Shown here in pieces: positions 47,217-55,728 of a stretch of 64,000 nucleotides of DNA. Position 1 is the stretch's first letter. Each line of letters starts with the position of its first letter. The notes below the pieces were generated by a model. It was given only the letters and a program-made list of their open reading frames with translations, was not told the origin of the DNA and ran no database searches. This DNA is from Methanolobus sp. (GTDB taxonomy: Archaea; Halobacteriota; Methanosarcinia; Methanosarcinales; Methanosarcinaceae). The position numbers were made by a program, and so were the translations under genes. The stretch lies in the NCBI GenBank assembly GCA_029762595.1, contig JARVGJ010000003.1, positions 62,001-126,000 of the forward strand. The letters are read 5' to 3'.

Positions 47217-47354
47217 TCATTCGCAGGTATCCAGCAAATGGCGTTTTGGGCGAACCCTGGAATCCCCGGGATGAATTGGAGTGACCTTTACCTCTTTTTC
47301 ACCTTCTGATTCCTCGTGTCGCTGTTTTATCCCCTCAGGTTTTTTTTCTGTCAT
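47217..47354 (-). CDS. Small 45-residue charged protein
   Basis: The reading frame starts with ATG 47354 after an excellent site (GGAGGTGGGTTTA) and codes for 45 residues: MTEKKPEGIKQRHEESEGEK, then EVKVTPIHPGDSRVRPKRHL, then LDTCE. It is strongly charged, has a proline/arginine-rich C-terminal half with one Cys, and shows no signal or membrane segment. It fills most of the 47197-47436 gap and is too short for common cut-offs. It converges with recQ. No function is recognised. Confidence 0.65.
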   Translation of the reverse strand: MTEKKPEGIKQRHEESEGEKEVKVTPIHPGDSRVRPKRHLLDTCE

Positions 47355-47436
47355 TAAACCCACCTCCATCCAATTATTTGTGGCTGGAAGTATTAAAGGT
47401 TACTGAAAGAAAGATAAAGGGAACAGGAGGAGCAGT

Positions 47437-48195
47437 TTACATCAGCATGAACTGCATTGTAAGGTAGAATATAAGGTCACCGAATATAACTGCCGTTATA
47501 AAACCTGCTGTTATTGGGATCATAAACGGCAGACCTGGAGTTATCCACACACCGTCCCGGACCTTGCCTGCCTTCTGGTAGCCCTTTAGTTCTGAGATAA
47601 CTTCAGATGTAAGTTCAGTACCAGCCCTTGAGAATCTAAACTCAACACCTTTCTTTGTTCTTTGATAGGAATCTATCATGCGAAAATGCCCTTTTTCCAG
47701 TTCTGAGATAGGAGTGACGTAGCCTATGAACATATAGAACGGCTTTTTCAACGACTCTTTTGGGTTTTTGAGCAGATTATAAATGAACAACCCAATTGGA
47801 ACTATGACGGTAAGTATCACGGAGTTACCAAATACGCTGAAGGCAAAAAGATCAATGGGGGGTACGCCACTTAGCGGTAGCAAAGTTTGGCCCACCAAGA
47901 TCACAGGATATGTTGGGATTATCAGCGAGATAACCATAAGCACCTTTGCATCAGCTCCTCCGAATGCACCGAACTGGAAAAGGATGTACACAAAAGCAAA
48001 GATGAACAGGAAAGAAAGTATGTTCCTTAACAGATATGGAAAACCATATGATATCAGATCGTACATGATAAATATATAGCCTACCCCAAACATCATGAAC
48101 CATACTTCATTGGCCACACGACGGGTTTTGATATCAGCATAACATGCATAAAGTAAGAATGGCATGCAAGCAAGCACTTTAAGTATTTCTATCAT
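47437..48195 (-). CDS. Type IV prepilin/preflagellin peptidase (A24 family)
   Basis: A 252-residue membrane protein with about six helices. The catalytic aspartates are in YADIKTRRV (residue about 21) and the GxGD-like FGGADAKVLMVIS (about 79). A soluble loop of about 60 residues lies before the last helix. It cleaves class III signal peptides of archaella or pili subunits, like FlaK/EppA/PibD. It starts two bases upstream of the stop side of the HPS-RraA gene's 3' end, in the same direction, which suggests cotranscription. No archaellin or pilin is in the window. Confidence 0.88.
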   Translation of the reverse strand: MIEILKVLACMPFLLYACYADIKTRRVANEVWFMMFGVGYIFIMYDLISYGFPYLLRNILSFLFIFAFVYILFQFGAFGGADAKVLMVISLIIPTYPVILVGQTLLPLSGVPPIDLFAFSVFGNSVILTVIVPIGLFIYNLLKNPKESLKKPFYMFIGYVTPISELEKGHFRMIDSYQRTKKGVEFRFSRAGTELTSEVISELKGYQKAGKVRDGVWITPGLPFMIPITAGFITAVIFGDLIFYLTMQFMLM

Positions 48196-48196
48196 A

Positions 48197-49495
48197 TCAG
48201 TGTTTCTCCCATTTCCGCAGTTTCATAATCTCTGACAGAGTAGAGCCCCTGCGTATCTCCTCGAAAAGGCGCTGTTCAGTCTTCTCGACTTCCTTTGCCC
48301 GCCTTGCTATCTCATAGGCGCGCTCTTTGGGGATAACAACAACGCCATTATCATCCCCTACTATGTAGTCACCGGGCCTTACCGTCTGATTGCCACAGAC
48401 TATCTCAGAATTGATCTCACCAAAACCCTTGGGCTCTCCAGCGTTTAGAACATTACACGTTGCAAATACAGGAAGTCCTATAGTTTGGATATCATCTATG
48501 TCCCTCACAGCACCATCAATGACCACACCTGCAACACCCTTGTTAAGGCAGCTTAGGGTTGCAAGACCACCCCATGGAGCAACATGCCTGCTACCGTTGT
48601 AAATAACAATGACGTCCCCTTCTTTTGCCTCGTCTATGGCTTCTACTGCCTTGGCCCAGTCCCCTTTAAAGGTCTGGACAGTGACGGCAGTACCTACCAT
48701 TCTTTTGCCGGGAAGCATGGAAAAGATATCCTGCATAGCCCCCTTGCGATGCATTGCATCGGAAATATTGGGAGTCGAAACACCTGTTAGTATACGGCGT
48801 ATCTCTTCATCGGTGGAAGATTTCAATAAAGGCGCTGCAGAGGGGGAGTCCACACTTTGCCTGATAGACCGGGCTGAACCTTTCACATCGGAAGAGCGTA
48901 CGATATTACCACCCACTATCACAATGTCAGCACCAGCAGCAACAGCCTCTGAGCAGGAGACTGCATCCAAGCCGCCTGCGATGGCAACAGGGATACTTAC
49001 CTTTTCTACAACTTTTTTCATTATGGAAAGTGAATCCTGTCCCATCATCTGCTGATCAATGCCCGCATGGACATTGATATAGTCCACACCCATCTTCTGC
49101 AGCTCCATGCTTCGGGAAACCGGATCATCATCAGATATCAGATCTGCCATGATCCTCACACCATATTTCCCTGCCGCACGCACAGCCTCCAGAATTGTGG
49201 AATCATCCGCACTTCCAAGAACGACTATAATGTCAGCACCCGCCTTTGAAGCCATCTCAACTTCCATGGCACCGGTGTCTGCTATCTTCATATCTGCGAC
49301 TATCGTTCGCCCAGGGAACTGTTCCCTGAGCTTCCTTACTGCATCCATGCCTTCACTTTTTATAAGAGGTGTGCCGGCCTCTAACCAGTCGACACCCCCT
49401 TCAATGGACTCATGTGCAATTTGTATTGCTCTGTCTGCTTCCAGAAGGTCAAGAGCTACCTGGATGATTGGTTTTATATGATTAGCTTTGGACAT
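48197..49495 (-). CDS. 3-hexulose-6-phosphate synthase fused to RraA-like domain
   Basis: A 432-residue two-domain protein. Residues 1-215 are an OMP-decarboxylase-suprafamily barrel ([45 protein letters not shown]) of the HPS type, which joins formaldehyde and ribulose-5-phosphate; in archaea the reverse reaction supplies pentoses. Residues 225-432 form an RraA/aldolase-like domain ([47 protein letters not shown]). This fusion is known in Methanosarcinales. The role of the second domain is unsettled. The partner isomerase (HPI) is not adjacent. Confidence 0.9.
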   Translation of the reverse strand: MSKANHIKPIIQVALDLLEADRAIQIAHESIEGGVDWLEAGTPLIKSEGMDAVRKLREQFPGRTIVADMKIADTGAMEVEMASKAGADIIVVLGSADDSTILEAVRAAGKYGVRIMADLISDDDPVSRSMELQKMGVDYINVHAGIDQQMMGQDSLSIMKKVVEKVSIPVAIAGGLDAVSCSEAVAAGADIVIVGGNIVRSSDVKGSARSIRQSVDSPSAAPLLKSSTDEEIRRILTGVSTPNISDAMHRKGAMQDIFSMLPGKRMVGTAVTVQTFKGDWAKAVEAIDEAKEGDVIVIYNGSRHVAPWGGLATLSCLNKGVAGVVIDGAVRDIDDIQTIGLPVFATCNVLNAGEPKGFGEINSEIVCGNQTVRPGDYIVGDDNGVVVIPKERAYEIARRAKEVEKTEQRLFEEIRRGSTLSEIMKLRKWEKH

Positions 49496-49581
49496 CTTAC
49501 AATACTAAAATACTTCAAAACCTATAAATTTAATCACGCTAAAATACACATTGTTATCATATCCAGAAAATAGTGATAAAA

Positions 49582-50022
49582 ATGGCAGAAAATGACGAGA
49601 TATCTGACAAGGAGCGTCAAAAATTACTGAACCGGCTTCACAGGAGTCTTTTCTGGGTAGGGGAACAGATACCAGGGAAAATAAAGATCAACGGCAAAGA
49701 GATATATCTTCATGAAGTGATATGGGAAATCGTCAACAGACCTAAACTGGAAAAAGATGAACTAAAGGATATCGAACAGTTTACATGCCTTTTAATGGAA
49801 AAAGAAAAAGAATATGAGAAAGTGCTTGAAAATGAGCAGTTGACCACTGATGAAGCAAAAGAGATCTTTGACCTTGCTGCCGGTGTAAGAAGAGCCATCA
49901 TGGACCTTAAAGAACTCACTACGCCTTCTAAGAGAAAAGCAATTTTCAAGGATAGGCACATATGCAAAGATATTGAAACCGATGAGTGGGATAGCCTGAC
50001 AGATGAGCTGAATAAAAAATGA
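49582..50022 (+). CDS. DUF5788-like protein
   Basis: A 146-residue acidic helical protein from ATG 49582 (GTGAT four bases upstream). Conserved-looking elements: RLHRSLFWVGEQIPGKIKIN, GKEIYLHEVIWEIVNRPKL, and AAGVRRAIMDLKELTTPSKRKAIFKD. This matches a methanogen-specific family of unknown function. It points toward pyrB, 71 bases ahead. A GTG at 49573 is an alternative start but overlaps the ribosome site. Confidence 0.72.
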   Translation: MAENDEISDKERQKLLNRLHRSLFWVGEQIPGKIKINGKEIYLHEVIWEIVNRPKLEKDELKDIEQFTCLLMEKEKEYEKVLENEQLTTDEAKEIFDLAAGVRRAIMDLKELTTPSKRKAIFKDRHICKDIETDEWDSLTDELNKK

Positions 50023-50093
50023 TGTGGATCTTACCTTTCCAGCCAGTTAACTGCAGGCAAATATTATATCTCATGCAATGCCTTTAGTAGTCG

Positions 50094-51020
50094 ATGAAAT
50101 TCAAGGACCAACATATCATTTCTATGAGGAGTTTTTCCAAGGGAATGATCGACCACATCCTCAATGCTGCTGAAATGATGGAACCTATAGCACATGGGGA
50201 ACAAAGGTCAGACCTTCTCGCCGGAAAGATCCTTGCAGTCCTCTTTTTTGAACCAAGCACAAGGACAAGGATGTCCTTTGAGACCGCGATGTACCGGCTT
50301 GGAGGAGATGTACTGCACCTGGGGTCAGTGGATGCAAGCTCCATATCAAAAGGAGAGACACTGGCAGATACTATCAGAGTTGTTGATGGATATGCTGATG
50401 CCATTGTCCTGCGTCACCCGAAAGAGGGAGCTGCGCAACTGGCATCTGAGTTCTCAAGGGTGCCCATTCTTAATGCAGGTGATGGAGCAGGACATCATCC
50501 CACACAGACATTGCTTGACCTTTACACAATAAAACGTGAAAGCCGCCTTGAGAACCTGAAGATCGCCCTTGCCGGTGATCTGAAGTATGGAAGGACGGTA
50601 CATTCACTCTGTTATGCATTGTCACTTTACGGCGCACATATAACATTGATATCTCCAAAGGAACTGGGCATGCCTGAAGAGATCATAAATGACATCATAG
50701 AGAGAGGTGCAAAGATCATCGAAACCGATTCCATCGAAGATGCGATCAATGATGTTGATGTACTTTATATGACACGCATACAGAAAGAAAGATTCCCTGA
50801 TGCTGCAGAATACCAGAAAGTTGCTAACCGGCTGAAGATCACAACTGAATCCCTGAAAGATGTAAAACCCGGACTAAAGATCATGCATCCACTCCCAAGG
50901 GTCAATGAGATCGACCCGAAAGTTGATGGTACACCTCACGCATGTTACTTTAAACAGGCATTCTACGGAGTTCCGGTGCGTATGGCACTTATGGGACTGG
51001 TTATGGGGGCGATCGAATGA
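50094..51020 (+). CDS. pyrB: Aspartate carbamoyltransferase catalytic subunit
   Basis: A 308-residue ATCase catalytic chain. Carbamoyl-phosphate loop FFEPSTRTRMSFETAM, the 80s-loop region SSISKGETLADT, DGAGHHPTQTLLDLYTI, and the 240s-loop MHPLPRVNEID. It makes carbamoyl-aspartate in pyrimidine synthesis. It overlaps pyrI by four bases. The length is normal. No clear Shine-Dalgarno precedes the ATG, which may mean a short or leaderless start. Confidence 0.97.
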   Translation: MKFKDQHIISMRSFSKGMIDHILNAAEMMEPIAHGEQRSDLLAGKILAVLFFEPSTRTRMSFETAMYRLGGDVLHLGSVDASSISKGETLADTIRVVDGYADAIVLRHPKEGAAQLASEFSRVPILNAGDGAGHHPTQTLLDLYTIKRESRLENLKIALAGDLKYGRTVHSLCYALSLYGAHITLISPKELGMPEEIINDIIERGAKIIETDSIEDAINDVDVLYMTRIQKERFPDAAEYQKVANRLKITTESLKDVKPGLKIMHPLPRVNEIDPKVDGTPHACYFKQAFYGVPVRMALMGLVMGAIE

Positions 51021-51487
51021 GTGACATAGAAACCGAGCTACGGGTGCGCAGGATAGAGAACGGGACAGTCATCGACCATATAACAGCAGGTAAAGCCCTT
51101 AATGTCCTTAAAATACTTGGGCTTCCCGATTCATCCGAAGGAGTTGTCAGCATACTGCTCAACTCACAAGGGATGCATGGGAATAAGGATGTTGTCAAGA
51201 TAGAGAATCGCGAACTAAAGGTCGAAGAAGTGGATAGGATAGCACTGATAGCACCCAACGCAACTATCAATATCATACGCAAGTTCAATGTGGCAAGCAA
51301 AAGCAGGGTTCACATTCCCACTTTTGTTGAAGGCGTTGTGGAGTGTATTAATCCCAATTGTATATCCAATAGCAATGAACCTGTGACATCCAAATTCAAA
51401 GTGACGACCGAAGAAACCGGCCTGAAGCTAAGATGTTTTTACTGTGGACGGGTCATCTCAGAGAATATTGCAGAACATCTTCTATAG
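51017..51487 (+). CDS. pyrI: Aspartate carbamoyltransferase regulatory subunit
   Basis: A 156-residue regulatory chain. Residues 1-95 are the allosteric nucleotide-binding domain (RRIENGTVIDHITAGKALNV, KDVVKIENRELKVEEVDRIA). The zinc domain has the four cysteines in CINPNC and CFYC, then GRVI. It binds CTP/ATP and joins catalytic trimers. Coupled to pyrB by an ATGA overlap. Confidence 0.97.
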   Translation: MSDIETELRVRRIENGTVIDHITAGKALNVLKILGLPDSSEGVVSILLNSQGMHGNKDVVKIENRELKVEEVDRIALIAPNATINIIRKFNVASKSRVHIPTFVEGVVECINPNCISNSNEPVTSKFKVTTEETGLKLRCFYCGRVISENIAEHLL

Positions 51488-51532
51488 GACAGATGAAAAA
51501 CGAAAAAGAAGAAACATCTGGAGGTAGTAACA

Positions 51533-51586
51533 ATGGCATCAAAATACACATGCTACAATTCATCTTATATATCAACAAATATATAA
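51533..51586 (+). other. 17-codon reading frame with strong Shine-Dalgarno
   Basis: GGAGGTAGTAACA precedes an ATG that codes only for MASKYTCYNSSYISTNI before TAA. The site is better than most in the window, yet the product is tiny. It could be a real micro-peptide, the leftover start of a lost gene, or chance. It lies 46 bases after pyrI and could be on its transcript. Confidence 0.25.
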
Positions 51587-51648
51587 AATTCATGTGTGTT
51601 GTTCTTTATTTATCATGTTGTTTTGAGCACATATAACAATAATTGTGC

Positions 51649-51673
51649 CACATATGAACACATGCCATATGTG
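51649..51673. repeat. Inverted repeat between pyrI and dapB
   Basis: CACATATG and CATATGTG are perfect 8-bp arms around a 9-base loop in the 51488-51739 gap between convergent genes. No T-run follows on the plus strand, so it is not a classical terminator. It may be a site for a DNA-binding protein or an RNA hairpin. Confidence 0.5.
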
Positions 51674-51739
51674 TGATGCTTCAGAAAGAAACCTGCCTGA
51701 AAAAAAGGATTTATAAAAAATTGAGTGAAATAAAGAATC

Positions 51740-52531
51740 TCATAGGCCAAGAATATCCTGCATTGTGTAAAGACCCGGCTCTGCCTTCGCTATCCATTCA
51801 GCTGCCTTTACCGCACCGCCGGCAAAAGCCTGTCTTGAATGCGCCTGATGCTTTATTTCGATCCTCTCGCCGTCACCTGCAAAAAGCACAGTGTGATCGC
51901 CTACTATATCCCCGCCGCGAACTGCATGTATACCTATCTCTTTACCACGTGGTGCAAGACCTTCACGTCCATATACATATTCCTTACCGCCCAGAACCTC
52001 ACTGATAAGCTCAGCAGCACCTTTTGCAGTACCGCTTGGAGCATCCTTCTTCTGGTTGTGATGGGCCTCTATTATCTCAATATCAGCATCCCCAAGATAC
52101 TTTGCAGCTTCCCCGAGGATCCGGAAGAATACGTTCACACCCACCGAATAATTGGGAGAGATGATTCCCGCAACGTTATTGCTTATGATGGAATCCTCAA
52201 TACTCTTCCTCTGCTCCGGAGTAAAGCCAGTGGTACCGATTACAAGGTTTACACCACAGGCTGCAGCCCTCGGAGCATTTACGATAGTGGCATCTGCTAT
52301 CGTGAAATCAATAAGCACCCGGGTATCGGTATCTTTCAGAACAGATTCCATGTCTGCAACATCAGAAACAGGAACATTCAATTTACCCGCCTGTGCAACC
52401 TCACCAACGTCCATGCCTATGTTCATAAGGTCAAAGGCTGCAGACAAATGCAGTTCTTCTGAACGCAGAATGTTATCTATTATAAGCCTGCCCATCCTTC
52501 CTGATGCACCGGTCACTGCTACGTTTATCAT
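51740..52531 (-). CDS. dapB: 4-hydroxy-tetrahydrodipicolinate reductase
   Basis: A protein of 263 residues from ATG 52531, which overlaps the dapA stop by four bases (ATGA). NAD(P)-binding VAVTGASGRMGRLIID, GTTGFTPEQRKSIED, SPNYSVGVNVFFRIL and the signature IIEAHHNQKKDAPSGTAK (with HH and KxxxSGT substrate residues) are visible. It is the second step of lysine/diaminopimelate synthesis after DapA. A longer reading starting three codons earlier lies inside dapA and lacks support. Confidence 0.96.
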   Translation of the reverse strand: MINVAVTGASGRMGRLIIDNILRSEELHLSAAFDLMNIGMDVGEVAQAGKLNVPVSDVADMESVLKDTDTRVLIDFTIADATIVNAPRAAACGVNLVIGTTGFTPEQRKSIEDSIISNNVAGIISPNYSVGVNVFFRILGEAAKYLGDADIEIIEAHHNQKKDAPSGTAKGAAELISEVLGGKEYVYGREGLAPRGKEIGIHAVRGGDIVGDHTVLFAGDGERIEIKHQAHSRQAFAGGAVKAAEWIAKAEPGLYTMQDILGL

Positions 52532-53403
52532 GCAATGCACCCCATATTACGAAGGACGTTTTCAAGGACAAGACTGTTCTCCTCGCTAAGTGGTGCAAGA
52601 GGAAGCCTCATGGTCCCGCCTGACAATCCCAGTAATTCCACGGCACGCTTAACAGGAATAGGATTTGTTTCCCTGAACAGTGCCCTTATAAGTGGCGCCA
52701 TTTCAAAGTGAAGCTGCCTTGCAGTAGCAAGATCACCTGCATTCACTGCTTCTGTGAGCTTTACCATCTTTTCAGGAACTATGTTGGCAACCACGGATAT
52801 AACACCCGTACCACCCATAGCAAGGATTGGCAATGTTAATCCATCTTCACCGGAAAGAACTTCAAAATCCTCATCAGCTGTCTCTTCAATGATCTGGGAC
52901 AACTTAGAGAGACTACCGCTTGCCTCCTTCACAGCCATGATATTATCAACTTTTGAAAGTTCAACAATGACCTCTAAAGGCATATCCTGTCCTGTACGGG
53001 AAGGCACGTTATATAGAATAACAGGGATATCCGCAGACTCGGCTATTTTTTTAAAATGGGCAATGAGACCTGCATTATTGGGCTTGATGTAATAAGGAGA
53101 TATGATCAGAGCACCAGCTGCTCCGGCATCTGCTGCATGCCTGGTAAGTTCGACTGCCTCAAGCGTGTTATTGGACCCGGTACCTGCAATCACAGGAACC
53201 TTTGCATGATCGATACAAAGGTCGATCAATTCTTTATGTTCTGCAGTCGATAGTGTCGCAGATTCGCCGGTCGTGCCGCAGACGACAACCCCTGAAACAC
53301 CGCCCTCTTCAACGTAATTTATAATATTCCTGAAACTCTCTTTATCGATTGTGTCATCGTTAAAGAATGGGGTTATAAGTGCAGGCTGAACTCCTTCGAA
53401 CAT
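52528..53403 (-). CDS. dapA: 4-hydroxy-tetrahydrodipicolinate synthase
   Basis: A 291-residue TIM-barrel lyase of normal length. Marks: QPALITPFFNDDTID, GVVVCGTTGESATLS, the Tyr of LYNVPSRTGQDMP, and the Schiff-base Lys in NIMAVKEASGSLSK. It condenses pyruvate and aspartate semialdehyde. GGGAGTGATGTTCCC just before the ATG gives a site (GGGAGTGAT). It sits 21 bases after rps17e and is coupled to dapB. Confidence 0.96.
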   Translation of the reverse strand: MFEGVQPALITPFFNDDTIDKESFRNIINYVEEGGVSGVVVCGTTGESATLSTAEHKELIDLCIDHAKVPVIAGTGSNNTLEAVELTRHAADAGAAGALIISPYYIKPNNAGLIAHFKKIAESADIPVILYNVPSRTGQDMPLEVIVELSKVDNIMAVKEASGSLSKLSQIIEETADEDFEVLSGEDGLTLPILAMGGTGVISVVANIVPEKMVKLTEAVNAGDLATARQLHFEMAPLIRALFRETNPIPVKRAVELLGLSGGTMRLPLAPLSEENSLVLENVLRNMGCIA

Positions 53404-53424
53404 GGGAACATCACTCCCGCAAGA

Positions 53425-53619
53425 TCACTCCCGAGGCCTGTGTGTCATTTTCCTTGTCACGTAACCTGCTACACGGTTTCTGATAACCTTACTCTCGATA
53501 GTAGTATACTTTGTCACAAGATGCTTGTTTGTGTCAAAATCGGTTGTGAACACGTCTCCGTGGTTTTCAGCTAAGCGAATTGCAATTCTCTTGATATTGG
53601 TTTGTCTAATATTTCCCAT
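53425..53619 (-). CDS. rps17e: Small-subunit ribosomal protein S17e
   Basis: A 64-residue protein matching archaeal S17e throughout: [40 protein letters not shown] and [18 protein letters not shown] follows GGAGAATTATC. It opens an operon with dapA and dapB, linking a ribosomal protein gene with lysine synthesis. Confidence 0.95.
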   Translation of the reverse strand: MGNIRQTNIKRIAIRLAENHGDVFTTDFDTNKHLVTKYTTIESKVIRNRVAGYVTRKMTHRPRE

Positions 53620-53752
53620 GATAATTCTCCATTATGGTATATTGAAAATCTATGATAGTGAGTTGCACCATAGTAAATGGTATCCGGATATAATAAATAC
53701 CCTTACATTTATACCTTTTGGATTAGCAGAAGTGCGCAAGGAAATCCAGTAA

Positions 53753-53782
53753 TATAGACAGTTATATTATAGACAGTTATAT
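53753..53782. repeat. Perfect 15-bp tandem duplication at a gene end
   Basis: TATAGACAGTTATAT occurs twice without gap. The second copy includes the stop codon of the minus-strand gene at 53777. The rest of the 53620-53752 gap is the AT-rich upstream region of rps17e. Confidence 0.9.
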
Positions 53783-54064
53783 ATCAGTCTTCCCAAAGAA
53801 GCGATCAATTGTTTTCGCGTCCTTAAAAACCTTCTCCCTTTGGCCTTTTTGATTTATCAGAAGAGCAACGAGAATAATCAAAAGTCCTATGTTGGGATTC
53901 CAGAGGGTGAACAATATACCCAGAAGTACAAAAGTCGAAGCAATCAGCCCTTTCATAGCACCCTTGCGGTAGGACTCATACCTGGTCCTTTTATAGATAC
54001 GAATATCCCTCAGGGTAAGGAAGAGGACCACCATATAAGCTAATATTGCTATATAAGTATACAT
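53777..54064 (-). CDS. Small membrane protein of unknown function
   Basis: A 95-residue protein. Residues 3-18 (TYIAILAYMVVLFLTL) form a membrane helix; a basic loop follows (RDIRIYKRTRYESYRKG); then residues about 37-72 make two closely spaced helices (GLIASTFVLLGILFTLW, IGLLIILVALLI); the tail is charged (KGQREKVFKDAK). It is a single gene divergent from dinB. It matches no function that I know. Confidence 0.65.
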   Translation of the reverse strand: MYTYIAILAYMVVLFLTLRDIRIYKRTRYESYRKGAMKGLIASTFVLLGILFTLWNPNIGLLIILVALLINQKGQREKVFKDAKTIDRFFGKTDI

Positions 54065-54235
54065 TCTTGCACCAGTTATTCTTCAAAGTCCCTGATCTTA
54101 TATGAGTTTTCTGTCAAAAATGCAGCACATCGATTATTTGGTATTAACTAACATTATATGTGAAATCACATAAGATCTGACAATACTTTGCTAAATACTG
54201 CCAATATAAAAAGGTCCCAACCATAGAGGTATAAA

Positions 54236-55330
54236 ATGAAAAACTCACCCGGTGAACGAATAACATTGCACCTGGACATGGATAGCTTCTACTCATCCGT
54301 AGAAGTACGAGAGCGACCTGAAATTCAAGGATTACCAGTAGTCGTTGGTTCTGACCCAAAGGGCGGCCAGGGCCGGGGAGTAGTAAGCACATGCTCCTAT
54401 GAGGCCAGGGAATTCGGGATACATTCCGGAATGCCAATATCAAAAGCATACAGGCTCTGCCCTGATGCTGTGTACCTCCGCGTCAACATGGAGCTTTACA
54501 AGGAAGTATCGGAAAGCATAATGGAAACGATACGCATCTTTGCAGACAGGTTCCAGCAGGTAAGCGTTGATGAGGCATATATCGATGTAGGGGATTCGAT
54601 CAACGACTATTCTTCTGCGATACTACTTGCAAGGAAGATAAAGAACGAAGTCTTTCGCCTGCATGGGCTTACCTGCTCCATAGGCGTTGCGCCCAACAAG
54701 GTTATTGCAAAGATAGCATCCGATCACAACAAACCTGACGGGCTTACAGTCGTAAAACCGGAGGAGATCCAGGAATTCCTGTTCCCCATGCATATATCAA
54801 AGATACCTGGCATAGGAACAAAAACACAGCCACTACTTCATGAAATGGGCATTGAGACCATAGGACAACTTGCATCATGTGATGTCCAGGTCCTTATAGC
54901 ACGCTTTGGCAGACCAGGAGTAGTTATGCATCAGCTTGCAAACGGCATAGATATGCGTGAAGTAAAAGAGAGGGAAGAGGTAAAATCTGTCAGTACCGAG
55001 GACACTTTTGAAGAGGACATATCAGACCCATTGAAAATAGAGAGATGTATTTACCAACTTACAGAGAAAGTGCATGAATCGGTTACCAGAAAACACTTCC
55101 GGTTCCGGACAGTGACGTTGAAGGTACGTTTTGAGGATTTCAGGACATACACACGTGCAAAAACATTGCATGCAGCTACTACGGACAAAGAAAGCATCAG
55201 AAAGACTGCAATGGGACTTATGGACGAGTTCCTTGGGAAAGGGAGATTCCGGTTGCTTGGTGTAGGAGTCAGCAAACTGGAGAAACTGAACAAGGGACAG
55301 ACATACCTGAGTGATTACCTGCAGCAATAG
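54236..55330 (+). CDS. dinB: DNA polymerase IV (Y family)
   Basis: A 364-residue translesion polymerase. Catalytic motifs: HLDMDSFYSSVEVRERPEI (first Asp), VVVGSDPKGGQGRGVVSTCS (nucleotide loop), SVDEAYIDVG (Asp-Glu pair), then SIGVAPNKVIAKIASDHNKP and the helix-hairpin-helix ISKIPGIGTKTQPLLHEMG. The little-finger domain follows (TEDTFEEDISDP). The end is SDYLQQ, not a clear PCNA-binding motif. GAGGTATAAA precedes the ATG. A promoter-like ATATAAAAAGG lies near 54205. Confidence 0.95.
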   Translation: MKNSPGERITLHLDMDSFYSSVEVRERPEIQGLPVVVGSDPKGGQGRGVVSTCSYEAREFGIHSGMPISKAYRLCPDAVYLRVNMELYKEVSESIMETIRIFADRFQQVSVDEAYIDVGDSINDYSSAILLARKIKNEVFRLHGLTCSIGVAPNKVIAKIASDHNKPDGLTVVKPEEIQEFLFPMHISKIPGIGTKTQPLLHEMGIETIGQLASCDVQVLIARFGRPGVVMHQLANGIDMREVKEREEVKSVSTEDTFEEDISDPLKIERCIYQLTEKVHESVTRKHFRFRTVTLKVRFEDFRTYTRAKTLHAATTDKESIRKTAMGLMDEFLGKGRFRLLGVGVSKLEKLNKGQTYLSDYLQQ

Positions 55331-55728
55331 TCCAGCAAGGAACAGTTCTGAAGAGATCATAGACATTCAGGCAAACTGAAAAAAGGATATATATTAATTA
55401 TAAAATAAAAGCTAATTTAAAAAAAAACAGATTTTAAAATAAAATATGCTCTAAATAAGAGCTATAGATGTTTTAAAAACAATGAAACAACGTATTTCAA
55501 CATTGTAAAGAAAATATAATTTTAAAAAGCTTTAAAATGAAAAATTAAAGAATAATCCAGAGATAAAAAGATAATAAAAGATTAATACACTACTGAAGTA
55601 GATTTAAAATAGAAAAATGAACCTATAAAGCTATAAAGTAGATAATAGCAGCTTTTTTATCCTTAAAGATTCTATATGGCCTTTGAATGTAATGAGAATG
55701 CATTCCAAAAAATAGAGGGTTATACCTG
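55331..55728. other. Very AT-rich intergenic region
   Basis: About 400 bases dominated by A runs and TTTAAAA/ATAAAAG words, with a small hairpin GCTCT-AAATA-AGAGC (about 55450-55464). No reading frame with a ribosome site is visible. It probably holds the promoter of the 55729 gene; a non-coding RNA is possible but unsupported. Confidence 0.6.

Noticed and set aside
55331-55728. A horizontally acquired island signalled by the AT-rich gap.
   Set aside because: The genes on both sides have composition and ribosome sites like the rest, and no integrase, att-like repeat or tRNA is next to it.
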